Shown: positions 25,823-34,986, counted from the stretch's first letter. The stretch: 64,000 nt of DNA from Paucidesulfovibrio gracilis DSM 16080 (GCF_900167125.1 NZ_FUYC01000007.1:1-64000); one strand, 5' to 3'. Notes: generated by a model not told the origin, from the sequence alone. Numbers and translations: made by a program.

Positions 25823-26584
25823 ATGTCCTCACTTCCATTGCTCATTGACTTTCATAAGGATGGCCAACGTCTGGGACCAGGCGGAAGCGCTGCCTCACGA
25901 CACGCCCTTCAGCTAGGAAAAGTTCCAACCGATCAACCACTGCGCATCGCAGACATCGGATGTGGAACAGGAGCCTTGAGTCTGCAATTGGCGCAGGAAA
26001 CGCGTGCCCATATCACCGCTGTGGATTTTATACCGGATTTTCTCGAAACCCTTCGCCGACGAGCCAAACGCCAGGGGGTGGAGAACCGGATCCATACTTT
26101 GTCGGCCTCAATGGACGAGCTGCCGTTCAACAGCGAGCAATTCGACGTAATCTGGTCCGAAGGGGCGGTGTACAATATGGGGTTTGAACGGGGGATAAGC
26201 TACTGGCGTCAATTCCTGAAGCCCGGCGGCAAGCTGGTCGTTTCGGAGCTGAGCTGGCTGACTCCTGCACGGCCCAAGGAAATCCAAACGTATTGGGAGG
26301 CCGAATATCCCGAGGTGGATACGGCTCCCGCCAAACTTACTGTTCTGGAACGCAACGGATATGCCCCATTGGGGTACTTCCCACTCCCGGAATCATGTTG
26401 GGAAAATTACTTCGCCCCCATGCGAGAACGTTTTCCGGACTTTTTGCAAGAGCACGATCACAGCGCAGAAGCCCTGGCCCTTGTGCAGGCGGAACAGCAG
26501 GAGATGGATCTGTATGCCCGGTTCCGTTCCTTCTTCGGATATGGAGTCTACATTGCCCAACGTTTCGACAGTACGAACGAATGA
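25823..26584 (+). CDS. Class I SAM-dependent methyltransferase
   Basis: This 253-residue protein has the Rossmann methyltransferase core: motif I IADIGCGTGALSLQLA near residue 43, acidic end of strand 2 (TAVDF), motif III region SMDELPFNSEQFDVIWSEGAVYNMGFE, and post-motif LKPGGKLVVSELSW. It is closest in style to UbiE-like small-molecule methyltransferases. The substrate cannot be told from sequence. No recognised operon partner, and the promoter lies in the short AT-rich gap to the divergent small gene. Confidence 0.85.
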   Translation: MSSLPLLIDFHKDGQRLGPGGSAASRHALQLGKVPTDQPLRIADIGCGTGALSLQLAQETRAHITAVDFIPDFLETLRRRAKRQGVENRIHTLSASMDELPFNSEQFDVIWSEGAVYNMGFERGISYWRQFLKPGGKLVVSELSWLTPARPKEIQTYWEAEYPEVDTAPAKLTVLERNGYAPLGYFPLPESCWENYFAPMRERFPDFLQEHDHSAEALALVQAEQQEMDLYARFRSFFGYGVYIAQRFDSTNE

Positions 26585-26977
26585 CCGGGAGATCGGCAAA
26601 ATTCGGCTGCCCAAAACGCTCACGCTACGTCAGAACACCTCCCGGCGTGCAGTGTTGCAGACTTTTTCCGGCCACACTTCTAGAGCGTCCAACAAACTGA
26701 TACCATGTACAAAAGTATGATCAACGATGAACAACAGTAAACAACATGCCAAACAAAAAAAGTGGTTCGCCCTGCCCGGACAGGGCGAACCATGCGGAAA
26801 TATCAACACGAAGAGAATGATCCGGGATGATGCTGCAGAAAGAACAAGGAAGACGTGGCGGCGGCGGATCAGGCGAAAGAACGCGGCTCAGTATCGAAGG
26901 CGGTGCTGCTGAGAGGCCGGGGGAATGAGCGCGGGGAGGCTGCTGGAACAGGAACGCAAAGCAGAAATACGCGTGGT
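26585..26977. other. Intergenic interval, minus-strand 3' UTR of the small gene
   Basis: Nothing coding is convincing here on either strand. Several short plus-strand frames have atypical composition. The interval is bounded on the left by the methyltransferase stop and contains a minus-strand terminator at 26751-26791. The 190 bases between that terminator and the small gene would be an untranslated 3' tail of the small-gene transcript. Confidence 0.5.
26751..26791 (-). terminator. Strong minus-strand terminator
   Basis: GGTTCGCCCTG (26764-26774) pairs perfectly over 11 bp with 26781-26791 across a 6-base loop. In the minus direction it is followed by a T-rich tract (TTTTTTTGTTT on the minus strand). 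It should end the transcript carrying the 56-residue gene. Confidence 0.86.
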
Positions 26978-27148
26978 CTATTCCTTTTCAGGCGACCAGT
27001 TGGGGTCACGATACTTGCCGGGATTGTAAATCCGCCAATCCTGACCATCGTCATACTTTTCATCGGCACCGGGGTACGGAACGTACACCCGACCCTCATG
27101 ATTTTTTTCCTGGCTGTTGTCGCGAATATTATTGAAAATATTTTCCAT
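26978..27148 (-). CDS. 56-residue acidic, tyrosine-rich small protein (overlooked gene)
   Basis: ATG 27148 to TAG 26978 encodes 56 residues starting MENIFNNIRDNSQEKN, with an aromatic core (VYVPYPGAD, DDGQDWRIYNPGKY) and end DPNWSPEKE. An AGGGG ribosome site is suitably placed and a strong terminator lies about 190 bp downstream on the same strand. The composition is that of a real soluble protein (many Y, N, D and P, no frameshadow bias) and other frames across the interval are disrupted or atypical. No family is recognised. It lies 90 bp after the fumarase beta gene on the same strand, so it may be the last cistron of the fumarate operon. Confidence 0.65.
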   Translation of the reverse strand: MENIFNNIRDNSQEKNHEGRVYVPYPGADEKYDDGQDWRIYNPGKYRDPNWSPEKE

Positions 27149-27238
27149 GAGTATTCACCCCTAAGGCAAGGATTTCAAGGCCTTTCCACCAAAGGAAAGG
27201 GACCGGCGGACCAAGCCGCCGGCCCCTCAATGCACCAA

Positions 27239-27790
27239 TTACCCGTCGGGGTCAAGCTTCGGTTTCACGTATAATTCACCCCCGTGGCAGTCATTGACCA
27301 CCAGCAGCGGGAAATCCTTCACTTTCATGGCGCGAACAGCTTCCGGTCCCAATTCATCAAAGGCAATCACCTTGGATTGTTCGATACATTGGGAAAGCAA
27401 AGCGCCGGCACCACCTGTGGCTCCGAAATACACGGCCTTGTGTTCCTTGAGGGCATTCTTCACCGCGTCATTCCGTTTGCCCTTGCCTATGGAAGCCTTA
27501 AGGCCCAGGCTATGCAGCCGAGGCGCGTAGGTATCCATGCGATAACTCGTAGTCGGACCGGCCGCCCCAATGGCCCGCCCGGGAGGCGCGGGAGTGGGAC
27601 CGACGTAGTAGACCACAGCCCCTTCCAAAGGAAACGGCGGCGTTTCGCCCTTGTCGAGCAGGTCCACGATTTTCTTGTGTGCGGCGTCGCGGGCCGAATA
27701 AATGACACCGGAAAGGCGCACCACATCACCCGCTTTAAGCTGTACGACGTCTTCGTCCGTAAGTGGCGTTTGCAAGTTGTATTCGCTCAT
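27239..27790 (-). CDS. Class I (Fe-S) fumarate hydratase, beta subunit
   Basis: This 183-residue protein matches the C-terminal (beta) half of iron-sulfur fumarase/L(+)-tartrate dehydratase: LQTPLTDEDVVQLKAGD, then the swivelling-domain pattern GRAIGAAGPTTSYRMD and GATGGAGALLSQCIEQ. With the alpha subunit it forms the oxygen-sensitive enzyme interconverting fumarate and L-malate. Its start codon overlaps the alpha stop (TAATG), so synthesis of the two is coupled. The neighbouring fumarate reductase genes set the physiological context. Confidence 0.93.
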   Translation of the reverse strand: MSEYNLQTPLTDEDVVQLKAGDVVRLSGVIYSARDAAHKKIVDLLDKGETPPFPLEGAVVYYVGPTPAPPGRAIGAAGPTTSYRMDTYAPRLHSLGLKASIGKGKRNDAVKNALKEHKAVYFGATGGAGALLSQCIEQSKVIAFDELGPEAVRAMKVKDFPLLVVNDCHGGELYVKPKLDPDG

Positions 27791-28626
27791 TACAAAACCA
27801 CCTCCTCATGCCGGGCCGAATGACACTGGATGTTCACGGCAACGGGCAGACTGGCAATATGGCAAGGTTCCAGCGCAATCTTCACGGCCAGGCAGGTGGT
27901 CTTGCCGCCCATGCCCATGGGACCGATGCCCAACGCGTTGATCTCGTCCAGAAGTTCCTGTTCCATAGCCGCCACCTCGGGGTCGGGATGCACGTCGTCC
28001 AAGGCACGAGCCAAGGCCCGCTTGGATATCTTGGCCGCATGGTCAAACGTGCCGCCCACGCCCAGGCCGATAATGGTGGGCGGGCAAGGATTGGGACCAG
28101 CCTCGGCCACACGCTGGACCACGAATTTCTTAATACCCTCCCATCCCTGGGCCGGAGCCAGCATGGTCACGCGGGACATGTTTTCACTTCCCCCGCCTTT
28201 GGCCATGAAGGTAATCTTGAGTTTGTCCCCAGGGACCACATCCGTATGGATGATGGAAGGCGTATTGTCGCCGGTGTTTTTACGGGTCAGGGGGTTACAG
28301 GCTGAATTGCGCAAGAAGCCTTTTTTGTAGCCCTGGCGAACCCCTTCATCAATGGCTTCGGCCAAATTGCCGTCCACCACGACCTCCTGCCCCAATTCCA
28401 CAAAAAAAACCGCCAGCCCCGTATCCTGGCAAAGCGCCAAACCCGTATTTTTTGCGAGATCCGCATTTTCCAGCAATTGCCGGAAAATTTCCCGGGCCGA
28501 CGGCGACTCCTCGCGCTCAAATGCAGCTTCCAAAGCACGTCGCACATCATCGGGCAAATTGACGTTGGCGGAAACACACATCCGGGCCACGGCCTCGGTT
28601 ATCTCCGCCGGTTGAATCGTTCGCAT
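27790..28626 (-). CDS. Class I (Fe-S) fumarate hydratase, alpha subunit
   Basis: This 278-residue protein is the N-terminal (alpha) half of class I fumarase and carries the [4Fe-4S] cluster. Cysteines at ALCQDTGL, NSACNPLT and NPCPP fit the three ligands. The segment CQDTGLAVFFVELGQEV is characteristic. ATG 28626 was chosen over ATG 28632 because the GGAGGA ribosome site is only correctly spaced from the inner start: it directly abuts the outer one. The gene lies 15 bp after frdB and directly before the beta subunit, making a fumarate reductase-fumarase operon. Confidence 0.93.
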   Translation of the reverse strand: MRTIQPAEITEAVARMCVSANVNLPDDVRRALEAAFEREESPSAREIFRQLLENADLAKNTGLALCQDTGLAVFFVELGQEVVVDGNLAEAIDEGVRQGYKKGFLRNSACNPLTRKNTGDNTPSIIHTDVVPGDKLKITFMAKGGGSENMSRVTMLAPAQGWEGIKKFVVQRVAEAGPNPCPPTIIGLGVGGTFDHAAKISKRALARALDDVHPDPEVAAMEQELLDEINALGIGPMGMGGKTTCLAVKIALEPCHIASLPVAVNIQCHSARHEEVVL

Positions 28627-28641
28627 GCTCATTCCTCCGCC

Positions 28642-29391
28642 CTATTTGCAGCTCTTGCAGGAAAACAAGCTCTTGATGGCCGTGATGCCCATCTTGCGCC
28701 GCAAAAACGCGAGCTGATCCTGCAGGGGCAGGTGTTTGGGACAGACATCCTCGCAGGCCAACAATCCCATGCAGCCGAAGATGCCTTCATCGTTACCGAT
28801 GATCTCGTAGTATTCCTTGTCCGTGCGTTGGTCGCGCGGATCAATGACAAAACGGGCCACGCGGTTCAGGGAAACCGCGCCCAGAAAATCGTCGCGCAAG
28901 CGGGCTGTGCCGCAAGCCGACACACAGCAGCCGCATTCCACGCAACGATCCAGCTCGTAGATGGACTCGGCCACCTCGTTCTCCATGCGCTCTTCCTCGG
29001 CGGACGGATCAAATTCTTTGTTCGTATGAATCCAGGATTCCACTTTATTATACATCTCGCGGAACCAGGAGCCAGTATCCACGGAAAGATCACCCACCAG
29101 CTGGAACACGGGCAACGGCAGAAGCGTTATCTCGCTGGGAAGATCTTTTGTTTTGGTGTGGCAGGCCAATCCGGGCCGCCCATTGATGACCATGCCGCAA
29201 GAGCCGCAAATTCCCGCGCGACAGCAAAAATCGAACTGCAATGAGCTGTCCTTTTCCTCGCGGATGCGGTTCAGGGCGATGAACAAGGTCATGGAGTCGG
29301 TTTCCTCCAACACGAACTCGTCCATGTGCGGCGTGGACTCCGAATTTTGGGGATTATACCGGAAGATGTTGAACTTCAGCAGTCTGGCCAT
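28642..29391 (-). CDS. frdB: Fumarate reductase/succinate dehydrogenase iron-sulfur subunit
   Basis: This 249-residue protein carries a plant-type [2Fe-2S] domain (CCRAGICGSCG...GLAC, about 56-78) and a C-terminal domain with cysteine groups CVECGCC and CMGLLACEDVCPKH for the [4Fe-4S] and [3Fe-4S] clusters. It passes electrons between the flavoprotein and the membrane cytochrome b. The frdA stop TAA is immediately followed by the frdB ATG, so translation is coupled. Direction (fumarate reduction versus succinate oxidation) cannot be told from sequence. Confidence 0.94.
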   Translation of the reverse strand: MARLLKFNIFRYNPQNSESTPHMDEFVLEETDSMTLFIALNRIREEKDSSLQFDFCCRAGICGSCGMVINGRPGLACHTKTKDLPSEITLLPLPVFQLVGDLSVDTGSWFREMYNKVESWIHTNKEFDPSAEEERMENEVAESIYELDRCVECGCCVSACGTARLRDDFLGAVSLNRVARFVIDPRDQRTDKEYYEIIGNDEGIFGCMGLLACEDVCPKHLPLQDQLAFLRRKMGITAIKSLFSCKSCK

Positions 29392-31311
29392 TTATTTATC
29401 CCCCTTCGCATCGGCGGACTCTCCGCCATCCTTGCCTTTGTCGTCGGCGGCGTCCGCCCCTTTCGCGGAATCGGCCTCGGTCTCCTGACCGTCCATGGGA
29501 ATGATGTCCATCTTTCCGTAACCGCGATAGCCCGGCGGAATTTCAAAGGTGGAGGTTGCCGGTTCATACTCAAGGGAAGGCAGGTCATCGTCAGGGTTTT
29601 TCCAATACGCCAATGTCCGCTTGAGCCAATCCCGATCGTTGCGTGCGGTATAATCCTCACGGTTATGCGAACCGCGGGATTCGGTACGCTCCAGTGCGCC
29701 ATAGGCCACCATAAGGGCCATTTTCACCTGTCCCTCGATCTTCAGCGCGGCCGACAGTTCCGGGTTGGCTCCAAGACCGTCCGAGGCAAGCCCCACCTTG
29801 CGGGCGCGTTCCAACGTATCCTGCAATTCCTGCACGCACACGTTGAGGTCGGCGTCGTTACGGAAAATGTTAGCACCGCGATTCAGCGAATCCTGCATGG
29901 CGGCCCGCACCTTGTACACATTTTCCCGACCGTTGCTCCCGGCGATCAGCGCATCGATACGCGAACGCTCATGGGCCACGGCCTCGTCAATAACCGCAGA
30001 GTTGAAGCTGACTTCGGCTCCACGCACGTATTCCACGATCTTCCGGCCGACAATACCGCCGGCAACCACGGTCTCCGCCAGGGAATTTCCACCCAAGCGG
30101 TTGAAGCCGTGCATGTCCCAACACGCGGCTTCGCCCGCAGCGAACAACCCGCGGAGTCCGTATGCGGCGCCGTCCTTATCGGTACGCACGCCGCCCATGG
30201 AATAATGCTGCGTGGGACGCACCGGGATGAGCTGATGGATAGGATTAATCCCCAAAAAGCCAGTACAGATTTCATACACTTCACGGAGCTTTCCGGTGAT
30301 GTGTTTTTCACCCAGGTGACGGATGTCCAGCCAGAGATGATCCCCGTAGGGACTTTTCACGCCCTTGCCTTCACGAATGTGGTGGGTCATCCAGCGGGAG
30401 ACCACGTCGCGGGAAGCCAGCTCGGCCTTTTCCGGCTCATAGATGTGCATGAAGCGCTCTTCGTTCACATCCAGCAGAGTACCGCCGTCCCCCCGGCATC
30501 CCTCGGTAACGAGGATATCGGTGGGCACAATGCCCGTGGGATGAAACTGCACGGCCTCCATGTTGCCCATGGGAACCACGCCGGTGTTCAGGGCCGTAAT
30601 GTGTCCGCCGCCATCGCAAACCACCGCGTTGGTGGTATTGGGGTAAATACGGCCAAACCCGCCGGAGGCGATCATCGTGGCCTTGGCAAGATAGACCCGC
30701 AACTCACCGGTCTTCAAGCAGCGAACCACGGCGCCGTAGCAGGTTTCTCCGTCATGAATCAGGGCAATGGCCTCGGTTTTATCGTGAACTTCCACACCGA
30801 GCTGGGCGCAGCGGTTGTCCACCGTAAACAACACGGAATGGCCGGTGCCGTCGGAAACGTAGCAGGTTCGCCATTTGGCTGTCCCGCCGAAAGCACGGGC
30901 CGTGATCAGCCCGCGATTTTCCTCTTTTTCAACTTTTTCAAATTCCTTGCCGCCCTTAAAGTACTTGCTGCGTCCCGGAACCACGCGGTTCCAGGGTACG
31001 CCCCAGTGCGCCAGACGTCGCATTTCAATGGGGGCGGTTTCCGCAAACAAGCGGGCCACTTCCTGGTCACAGCCCCAGTCGGACCCCTTGACCGTATCTT
31101 CGAAATGCACGTCCGGACAGTCGCCCTCACCCATGGCGGAATTACCGAGCGCCGCCTGCATGCCTCCCTGCGCTGCCGAGGAATGCGACCGTCTCGCCGG
31201 AACCAAACTCAAGCATATGGCCGAGAAACCGGCCTGTCCCGCTTCAATGGCAGCGCGTTCTCCGGCAAGTCCCGCGCCGATGACCAGTACGTCCGTATAA
31301 ATGGTCTGCAT
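29392..31311 (-). CDS. frdA: Fumarate reductase/succinate dehydrogenase flavoprotein subunit
   Basis: This 639-residue protein has an N-terminal FAD-binding motif (VLVIGAGLAGERAAIEA), the flavinylation region HSSAAQGGMQAALGN (H43 is the likely covalent FAD ligand), the capping domain with HPTGI and the catalytic region with THHIREGKGV and RLGGNSLAETVV. The C-terminal 30 residues form an acidic, lysine/aspartate-rich tail (DSAKGADAADDKGKDGGE) not needed for the fold. The large size and membrane partner suggest the Wolinella-like quinol:fumarate reductase class. It is the second gene of the operon, with an AGGAGGG ribosome site. Confidence 0.94.
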   Translation of the reverse strand: MQTIYTDVLVIGAGLAGERAAIEAGQAGFSAICLSLVPARRSHSSAAQGGMQAALGNSAMGEGDCPDVHFEDTVKGSDWGCDQEVARLFAETAPIEMRRLAHWGVPWNRVVPGRSKYFKGGKEFEKVEKEENRGLITARAFGGTAKWRTCYVSDGTGHSVLFTVDNRCAQLGVEVHDKTEAIALIHDGETCYGAVVRCLKTGELRVYLAKATMIASGGFGRIYPNTTNAVVCDGGGHITALNTGVVPMGNMEAVQFHPTGIVPTDILVTEGCRGDGGTLLDVNEERFMHIYEPEKAELASRDVVSRWMTHHIREGKGVKSPYGDHLWLDIRHLGEKHITGKLREVYEICTGFLGINPIHQLIPVRPTQHYSMGGVRTDKDGAAYGLRGLFAAGEAACWDMHGFNRLGGNSLAETVVAGGIVGRKIVEYVRGAEVSFNSAVIDEAVAHERSRIDALIAGSNGRENVYKVRAAMQDSLNRGANIFRNDADLNVCVQELQDTLERARKVGLASDGLGANPELSAALKIEGQVKMALMVAYGALERTESRGSHNREDYTARNDRDWLKRTLAYWKNPDDDLPSLEYEPATSTFEIPPGYRGYGKMDIIPMDGQETEADSAKGADAADDKGKDGGESADAKGDK

Positions 31312-31321
31312 GGCGTCCCTC

Positions 31322-31981
31322 CTAGGCCAGAGCGTTGATGAACCAGAACCGAATCAGGGTCGCCAGTCCGATACAGATAAACACGAGGGTCAGGATGTTC
31401 TCACCCCGGTGCAGTCCAGCACGGCCGTCAGCCTTGATCACGCCCCATTTCACGGCGATGCGGTACAGCCCCACGCCCACGTGCATTTCCACCATGGGCA
31501 ACAGCACGAGGTAGAACCCCGTCCAGAATCCACCCTGGATGCGCGCTGCGGACTTGGCCGCGGTAATGGGCAGGTCCGTCAGCACTACCCACATGTGGAT
31601 GGATCCCATGATCAAAATAATCATGGCCGTAACCGCCTGCACGATCCACAGCCACGTATCCTTGTGACTCATCATTTTGGCATGGGAAAAAATAATCTTC
31701 ATGCCCTCGAAACGAAACGGCAGCTTGCGCGCGGCCAAAAGGAAATGAAAAAGGAAAAGCAAAAAGATCAGCGGTCCGCCGACCTGGGCCATACCCGTGC
31801 TTTCAAAAAATTCAGCAATAGCGTTCATTACGCCCGGTCCGATAAGGACACTCGCCACCAAAATCATGTGCGCCCACATGAACAGGATCAAGCCGACGCC
31901 GGACAACATCTGGCAAACATCCAGAATGCCGTCCCACTTCGACGTTCTGCCAGCGATAATGCTGGTTTCAACGGTCATCAC
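31322..31981 (-). CDS. frdC: Fumarate reductase cytochrome b subunit (dihaem type)
   Basis: This 219-residue membrane protein has five transmembrane helices and histidines in MWAHMI, LFLFHFLL, FSHAK, GSIHMWVV and VEMHVGVG, suitable for two b haems as in Wolinella FrdC. It anchors the FrdAB catalytic dimer and exchanges electrons with menaquinone. The GGAGGG ribosome site and ATGATG start mark the first gene of the frdCAB-fumarase operon. The 200-bp gap to the divergent M16 peptidase must hold both promoters. Confidence 0.93.
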   Translation of the reverse strand: MMTVETSIIAGRTSKWDGILDVCQMLSGVGLILFMWAHMILVASVLIGPGVMNAIAEFFESTGMAQVGGPLIFLLFLFHFLLAARKLPFRFEGMKIIFSHAKMMSHKDTWLWIVQAVTAMIILIMGSIHMWVVLTDLPITAAKSAARIQGGFWTGFYLVLLPMVEMHVGVGLYRIAVKWGVIKADGRAGLHRGENILTLVFICIGLATLIRFWFINALA

Positions 31982-32060
31982 ACCCTCCGGGAAAGAAGTG
32001 GACTGATCATATAAAAGCCTCCAAGCGGAAAGGTTTACTTGTACCTTTGTGAATCTTTTG

Positions 32061-32077
32061 TCAATATGCGCTATTGA
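32061..32077. promoter_or_regulatory. Palindrome in the frdC/M16 divergent promoter region
   Basis: TCAATA-TGCGC-TATTGA is a perfect 6-bp inverted repeat with a 5-base centre. On the minus strand it overlaps TTGACA (32064-32059), a possible -35 of the frd promoter, so a regulator bound there could repress the fumarate operon. It does not match the FNR or CRP consensus. The regulator is unknown. Confidence 0.35.
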
Positions 32078-32183
32078 AAACCGTTATCCGTTCCCGGCTT
32101 GACACCGCTGGAAACGCCCGAGTACACCCCTCGACAACGCCGAAAAAGAATCTAACTATGGGAGAAAAAGGAGTGCATACCGC

Positions 32184-34859
32184 ATGTATCGAACCATACT
32201 GCTGCTGGGGTTGTTGCTCATGACTTCAGCCTGCGCAGGCAAAACGCAACCGATCTCCACCCCGGCTCAAAACGGATTCGACTTCACCCAGGCCGTGTCC
32301 CAGGCCGAAGCCCCCATGGTGACCCGCCTTGAAAACGGGCTGACCGTGCTCGTCAAAGAGGACGACCGTTTTCCCCTGACCACGGTCCGGCTTTACGTCC
32401 ACGCCGGGTCCGCCTATGAACGCCCGGACCAGGCAGGCATCAGCCATCTGCTTGAGCACATGGTGTTCAAGGGATCGGCCAACCGCGCTCCAGGAGAAAC
32501 CGCCCGGATGATCGAATCCGTGGGCGGCAGCCTCAATGCGGGGACCAGCTGGGACTATACCGTATATTATGTTGAAGTGCCGGATCAGGAGTGGAAGCTC
32601 GGACTGGAAACTGTGCGCGAAATGGCCTTCCACGCCAACATTGATCCCAACGAACTGGAACCGGAAAAGGAAGTCGTTCTGGCGGAATTGGAACGAGGTG
32701 AAGACGCTCCCGGTTCAAAACTCTTCAAGGCGCTTCAATCCATGGTCTGGCCCGGTACCAGCTATGAATGGCCCATCATCGGCTACCGCGACACGGTATC
32801 CTCGTTCACAGCCGAGGATATCAAGGAGTATATCGCCCAGCTTTACCAGCCTCAATCCATGCTCTTGGTGGTCACCGGCAAGGTGGACACGGAGCAGGTT
32901 CTGGACGAAGTGAGCCGAGCCTTTGGGGAATATAAAAACACCCAGAGTGTACCTGAAGTAACGGCAGCTCCATTGCCCGCTCCCAACGGTCCACAAATCC
33001 AGGTTGTTCCCGGAAAATGGAACAAGGTATATCTCGGACTGGGCTTTCCCATTCCGGACCTGGGTTCTGCCCAGGCCACGGGGCTTGAGGTGCTCGGCCA
33101 GGCTTTGGGAGGTGGCGACACTTCGCCCCTCTACCGTACCTTCAAATATCAAAAGCGACTCGTGGACGACATCAGCACCTACGCCCTGACCCTGGACCGG
33201 GTGGGCATGTTCTATATTTCCGCGACACTGGATGCGGAAAACCTTGACGAATTCTGGACCGAGCTGCTGGACTACTTTGCGGAACTGGACGCTTCGGCCC
33301 TGACGGATCGGGAATTGGAGCGCGCGAAGCTTAACCTCGCGGATTCCCTGTTCCTGACAAAAGAGACGCTTTCCGGCCTGGCTTCCAAGCTCGGTGCCTT
33401 CCAATTCTTCTACGGCGGACAAAACGCGGAAGCCTACTATCTTCATGAACTGGCTCGCGTGGACCGTGCAGAATTGGGAGAACTCATGGCCGAGTATCTG
33501 CGCCCGGAACGACTTTCCGGTGCGTTGCTCACGCCGGAGGGCACGGAGATCAACGCCCGGGCCATGACCAACGCCGTGAACGCCCACTGGCCCCGCCAGA
33601 TTGAGCAACAGGCAGCCGAGGATGCGCCGAAACAAGGCAACGTCCGCGAAATCGCCTTGCCCGGAGGCAGCACCCTGGTCCTCCTGCCGGACCACACTCT
33701 CCCCTACACGGCCTTATCCCTGTATTGGCCAGGCGGTGACGGTTCCCTGGATCCCACGGAACAAGGTTTGGCCACGCTTACGGCCAAAGCCCTGACCAGA
33801 GGAACCCCGGACATGACCGCCACCCAGATCGAGGATTACCTCTCGGACAGAGCGGCCAGCGCCGCAGCCATGGCCGGGCGCGACACCTTCGCCTTCAACG
33901 CCAAATATCCGGCGTGGTTTGCCGGAGACGTTTTGCCGGTCTTTGAAAAAATGCTCACGGCTCCTACATGGCCTCTTAAGGAAATCGACCGGGCCAAGCA
34001 GGACCAGGTCGCCAGCATCAAACTGCGGGAAGACAAGCCACTCGCCACGGCCTTCCGGCATATCTTCCCCTTCCTGTTCCAGGATGGCCCTTATGCCTTT
34101 CTCCATGCAGGAGAGGTGGAACAGGTGGACGCCTTCAGTCCGGCACAGATCGAACGTTTCTGGGAACGTCAGTCACAGATGCCGTTCGTCATGGCCGTAT
34201 GCGGCACCTTTGACGCCAAGGGGATCGAGGCCTTTGCCTCCCGCCTGGCCACGGAGTTGACCCGCCCAGGCAACGAATACACGTATGTTCGCCCTGCCTG
34301 GAACACGGAAAAAGTATCCGAGATGCATCTCCCGGACCGCAATCAGGCCCACCTGCTGACCATCTTCCCTGTACCGGGTACGGAAAACCTGGAGGCCAGC
34401 GCGGGACTGACGCTGTTGCGTGCCGCGCTCTCCGGCCAAAGCGGACTGCTTTTCCGCGACCTGCGGGACAAGGAGGGACTCGGCTACACTGTGACCGCCC
34501 TGCTCTGGCAGGCGCCTAAAACCGGCTTCATGGCATTTTACATCGGTACGGAGCCGGAAAAGCTCCAACAGGCCGAAGAAGGCTTTGAACGCACGGTGCG
34601 TATGCTGCATGATGCGCCCCTTCCGAACGACGAGCTGGAACGGGCCAAAAACGTCCTCACCGGCGAATACTACCAGGACCACCAGACCTTGCTCTCCCGT
34701 AGCCGCCAAGCTGCCAATCTGTTGGTGCAGGGACTGGACAGGGACATGGAAAAAGAACTCATTGATCTGGCCCAGACCCTGAAGCCGTCGGACCTACGCG
34801 AGCTGGCCCGGAAATACCTGCTCTGGGACGAGGCCTACAACCTTACGGTCAAACCCTGA
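32184..34859 (+). CDS. M16 family zinc peptidase, two-domain lipoprotein
   Basis: This 891-residue protein has an N-terminal lipoprotein-like signal (LLLGLLLMTSACAGK, cysteine near residue 17), then two M16 units. The first has the inverted zinc motif HLLEH (HxxEH) at about residues 92-96 with a downstream glutamate (about E170, KEVVLAELERG), so it is catalytic. The second (about 490-890) lacks HxxEH and carries the RDLRDKEGLGYTV element that completes the active site. This is the pitrilysin-like arrangement for peptide degradation in the periplasm. AAGGAG precedes the ATG. No operon partner is evident. Confidence 0.9.
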   Translation: MYRTILLLGLLLMTSACAGKTQPISTPAQNGFDFTQAVSQAEAPMVTRLENGLTVLVKEDDRFPLTTVRLYVHAGSAYERPDQAGISHLLEHMVFKGSANRAPGETARMIESVGGSLNAGTSWDYTVYYVEVPDQEWKLGLETVREMAFHANIDPNELEPEKEVVLAELERGEDAPGSKLFKALQSMVWPGTSYEWPIIGYRDTVSSFTAEDIKEYIAQLYQPQSMLLVVTGKVDTEQVLDEVSRAFGEYKNTQSVPEVTAAPLPAPNGPQIQVVPGKWNKVYLGLGFPIPDLGSAQATGLEVLGQALGGGDTSPLYRTFKYQKRLVDDISTYALTLDRVGMFYISATLDAENLDEFWTELLDYFAELDASALTDRELERAKLNLADSLFLTKETLSGLASKLGAFQFFYGGQNAEAYYLHELARVDRAELGELMAEYLRPERLSGALLTPEGTEINARAMTNAVNAHWPRQIEQQAAEDAPKQGNVREIALPGGSTLVLLPDHTLPYTALSLYWPGGDGSLDPTEQGLATLTAKALTRGTPDMTATQIEDYLSDRAASAAAMAGRDTFAFNAKYPAWFAGDVLPVFEKMLTAPTWPLKEIDRAKQDQVASIKLREDKPLATAFRHIFPFLFQDGPYAFLHAGEVEQVDAFSPAQIERFWERQSQMPFVMAVCGTFDAKGIEAFASRLATELTRPGNEYTYVRPAWNTEKVSEMHLPDRNQAHLLTIFPVPGTENLEASAGLTLLRAALSGQSGLLFRDLRDKEGLGYTVTALLWQAPKTGFMAFYIGTEPEKLQQAEEGFERTVRMLHDAPLPNDELERAKNVLTGEYYQDHQTLLSRSRQAANLLVQGLDRDMEKELIDLAQTLKPSDLRELARKYLLWDEAYNLTVKP

Positions 34860-34877
34860 GCGTACGCACCGCATTCC

Positions 34878-34908
34878 AAGCTGCGGGGGGCGCGTCCTCC
34901 CGCAGCTT
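34878..34908. other. Hairpin after the M16 gene
   Basis: AAGCTGCGGG (34878-34887) pairs perfectly with CCCGCAGCTT (34899-34908) over an 11-base loop. There is no T tract, so it may be a Rho-dependent or mRNA-stabilising 3' end for the peptidase transcript. Confidence 0.5.
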
Positions 34909-34986
34909 GCACCAAGCCATGCGCTTGCGCATCGCCCCGCTCCCAGGCTACAACACTTCATCCTCATCGTATGGCAGGAGAACGAT

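Noticed and set aside
26855-27274. 139-codon plus-strand frame between methyltransferase and fumarase
   Set aside because: It runs antisense to the 56-residue gene and the end of fumarase beta. Composition is mixed and the ribosome site poor.
29326-31338. 670-codon open frame antisense to frdA
   Set aside because: Antisense shadow of a clear flavoprotein gene, no domain, composition of a shadow frame.
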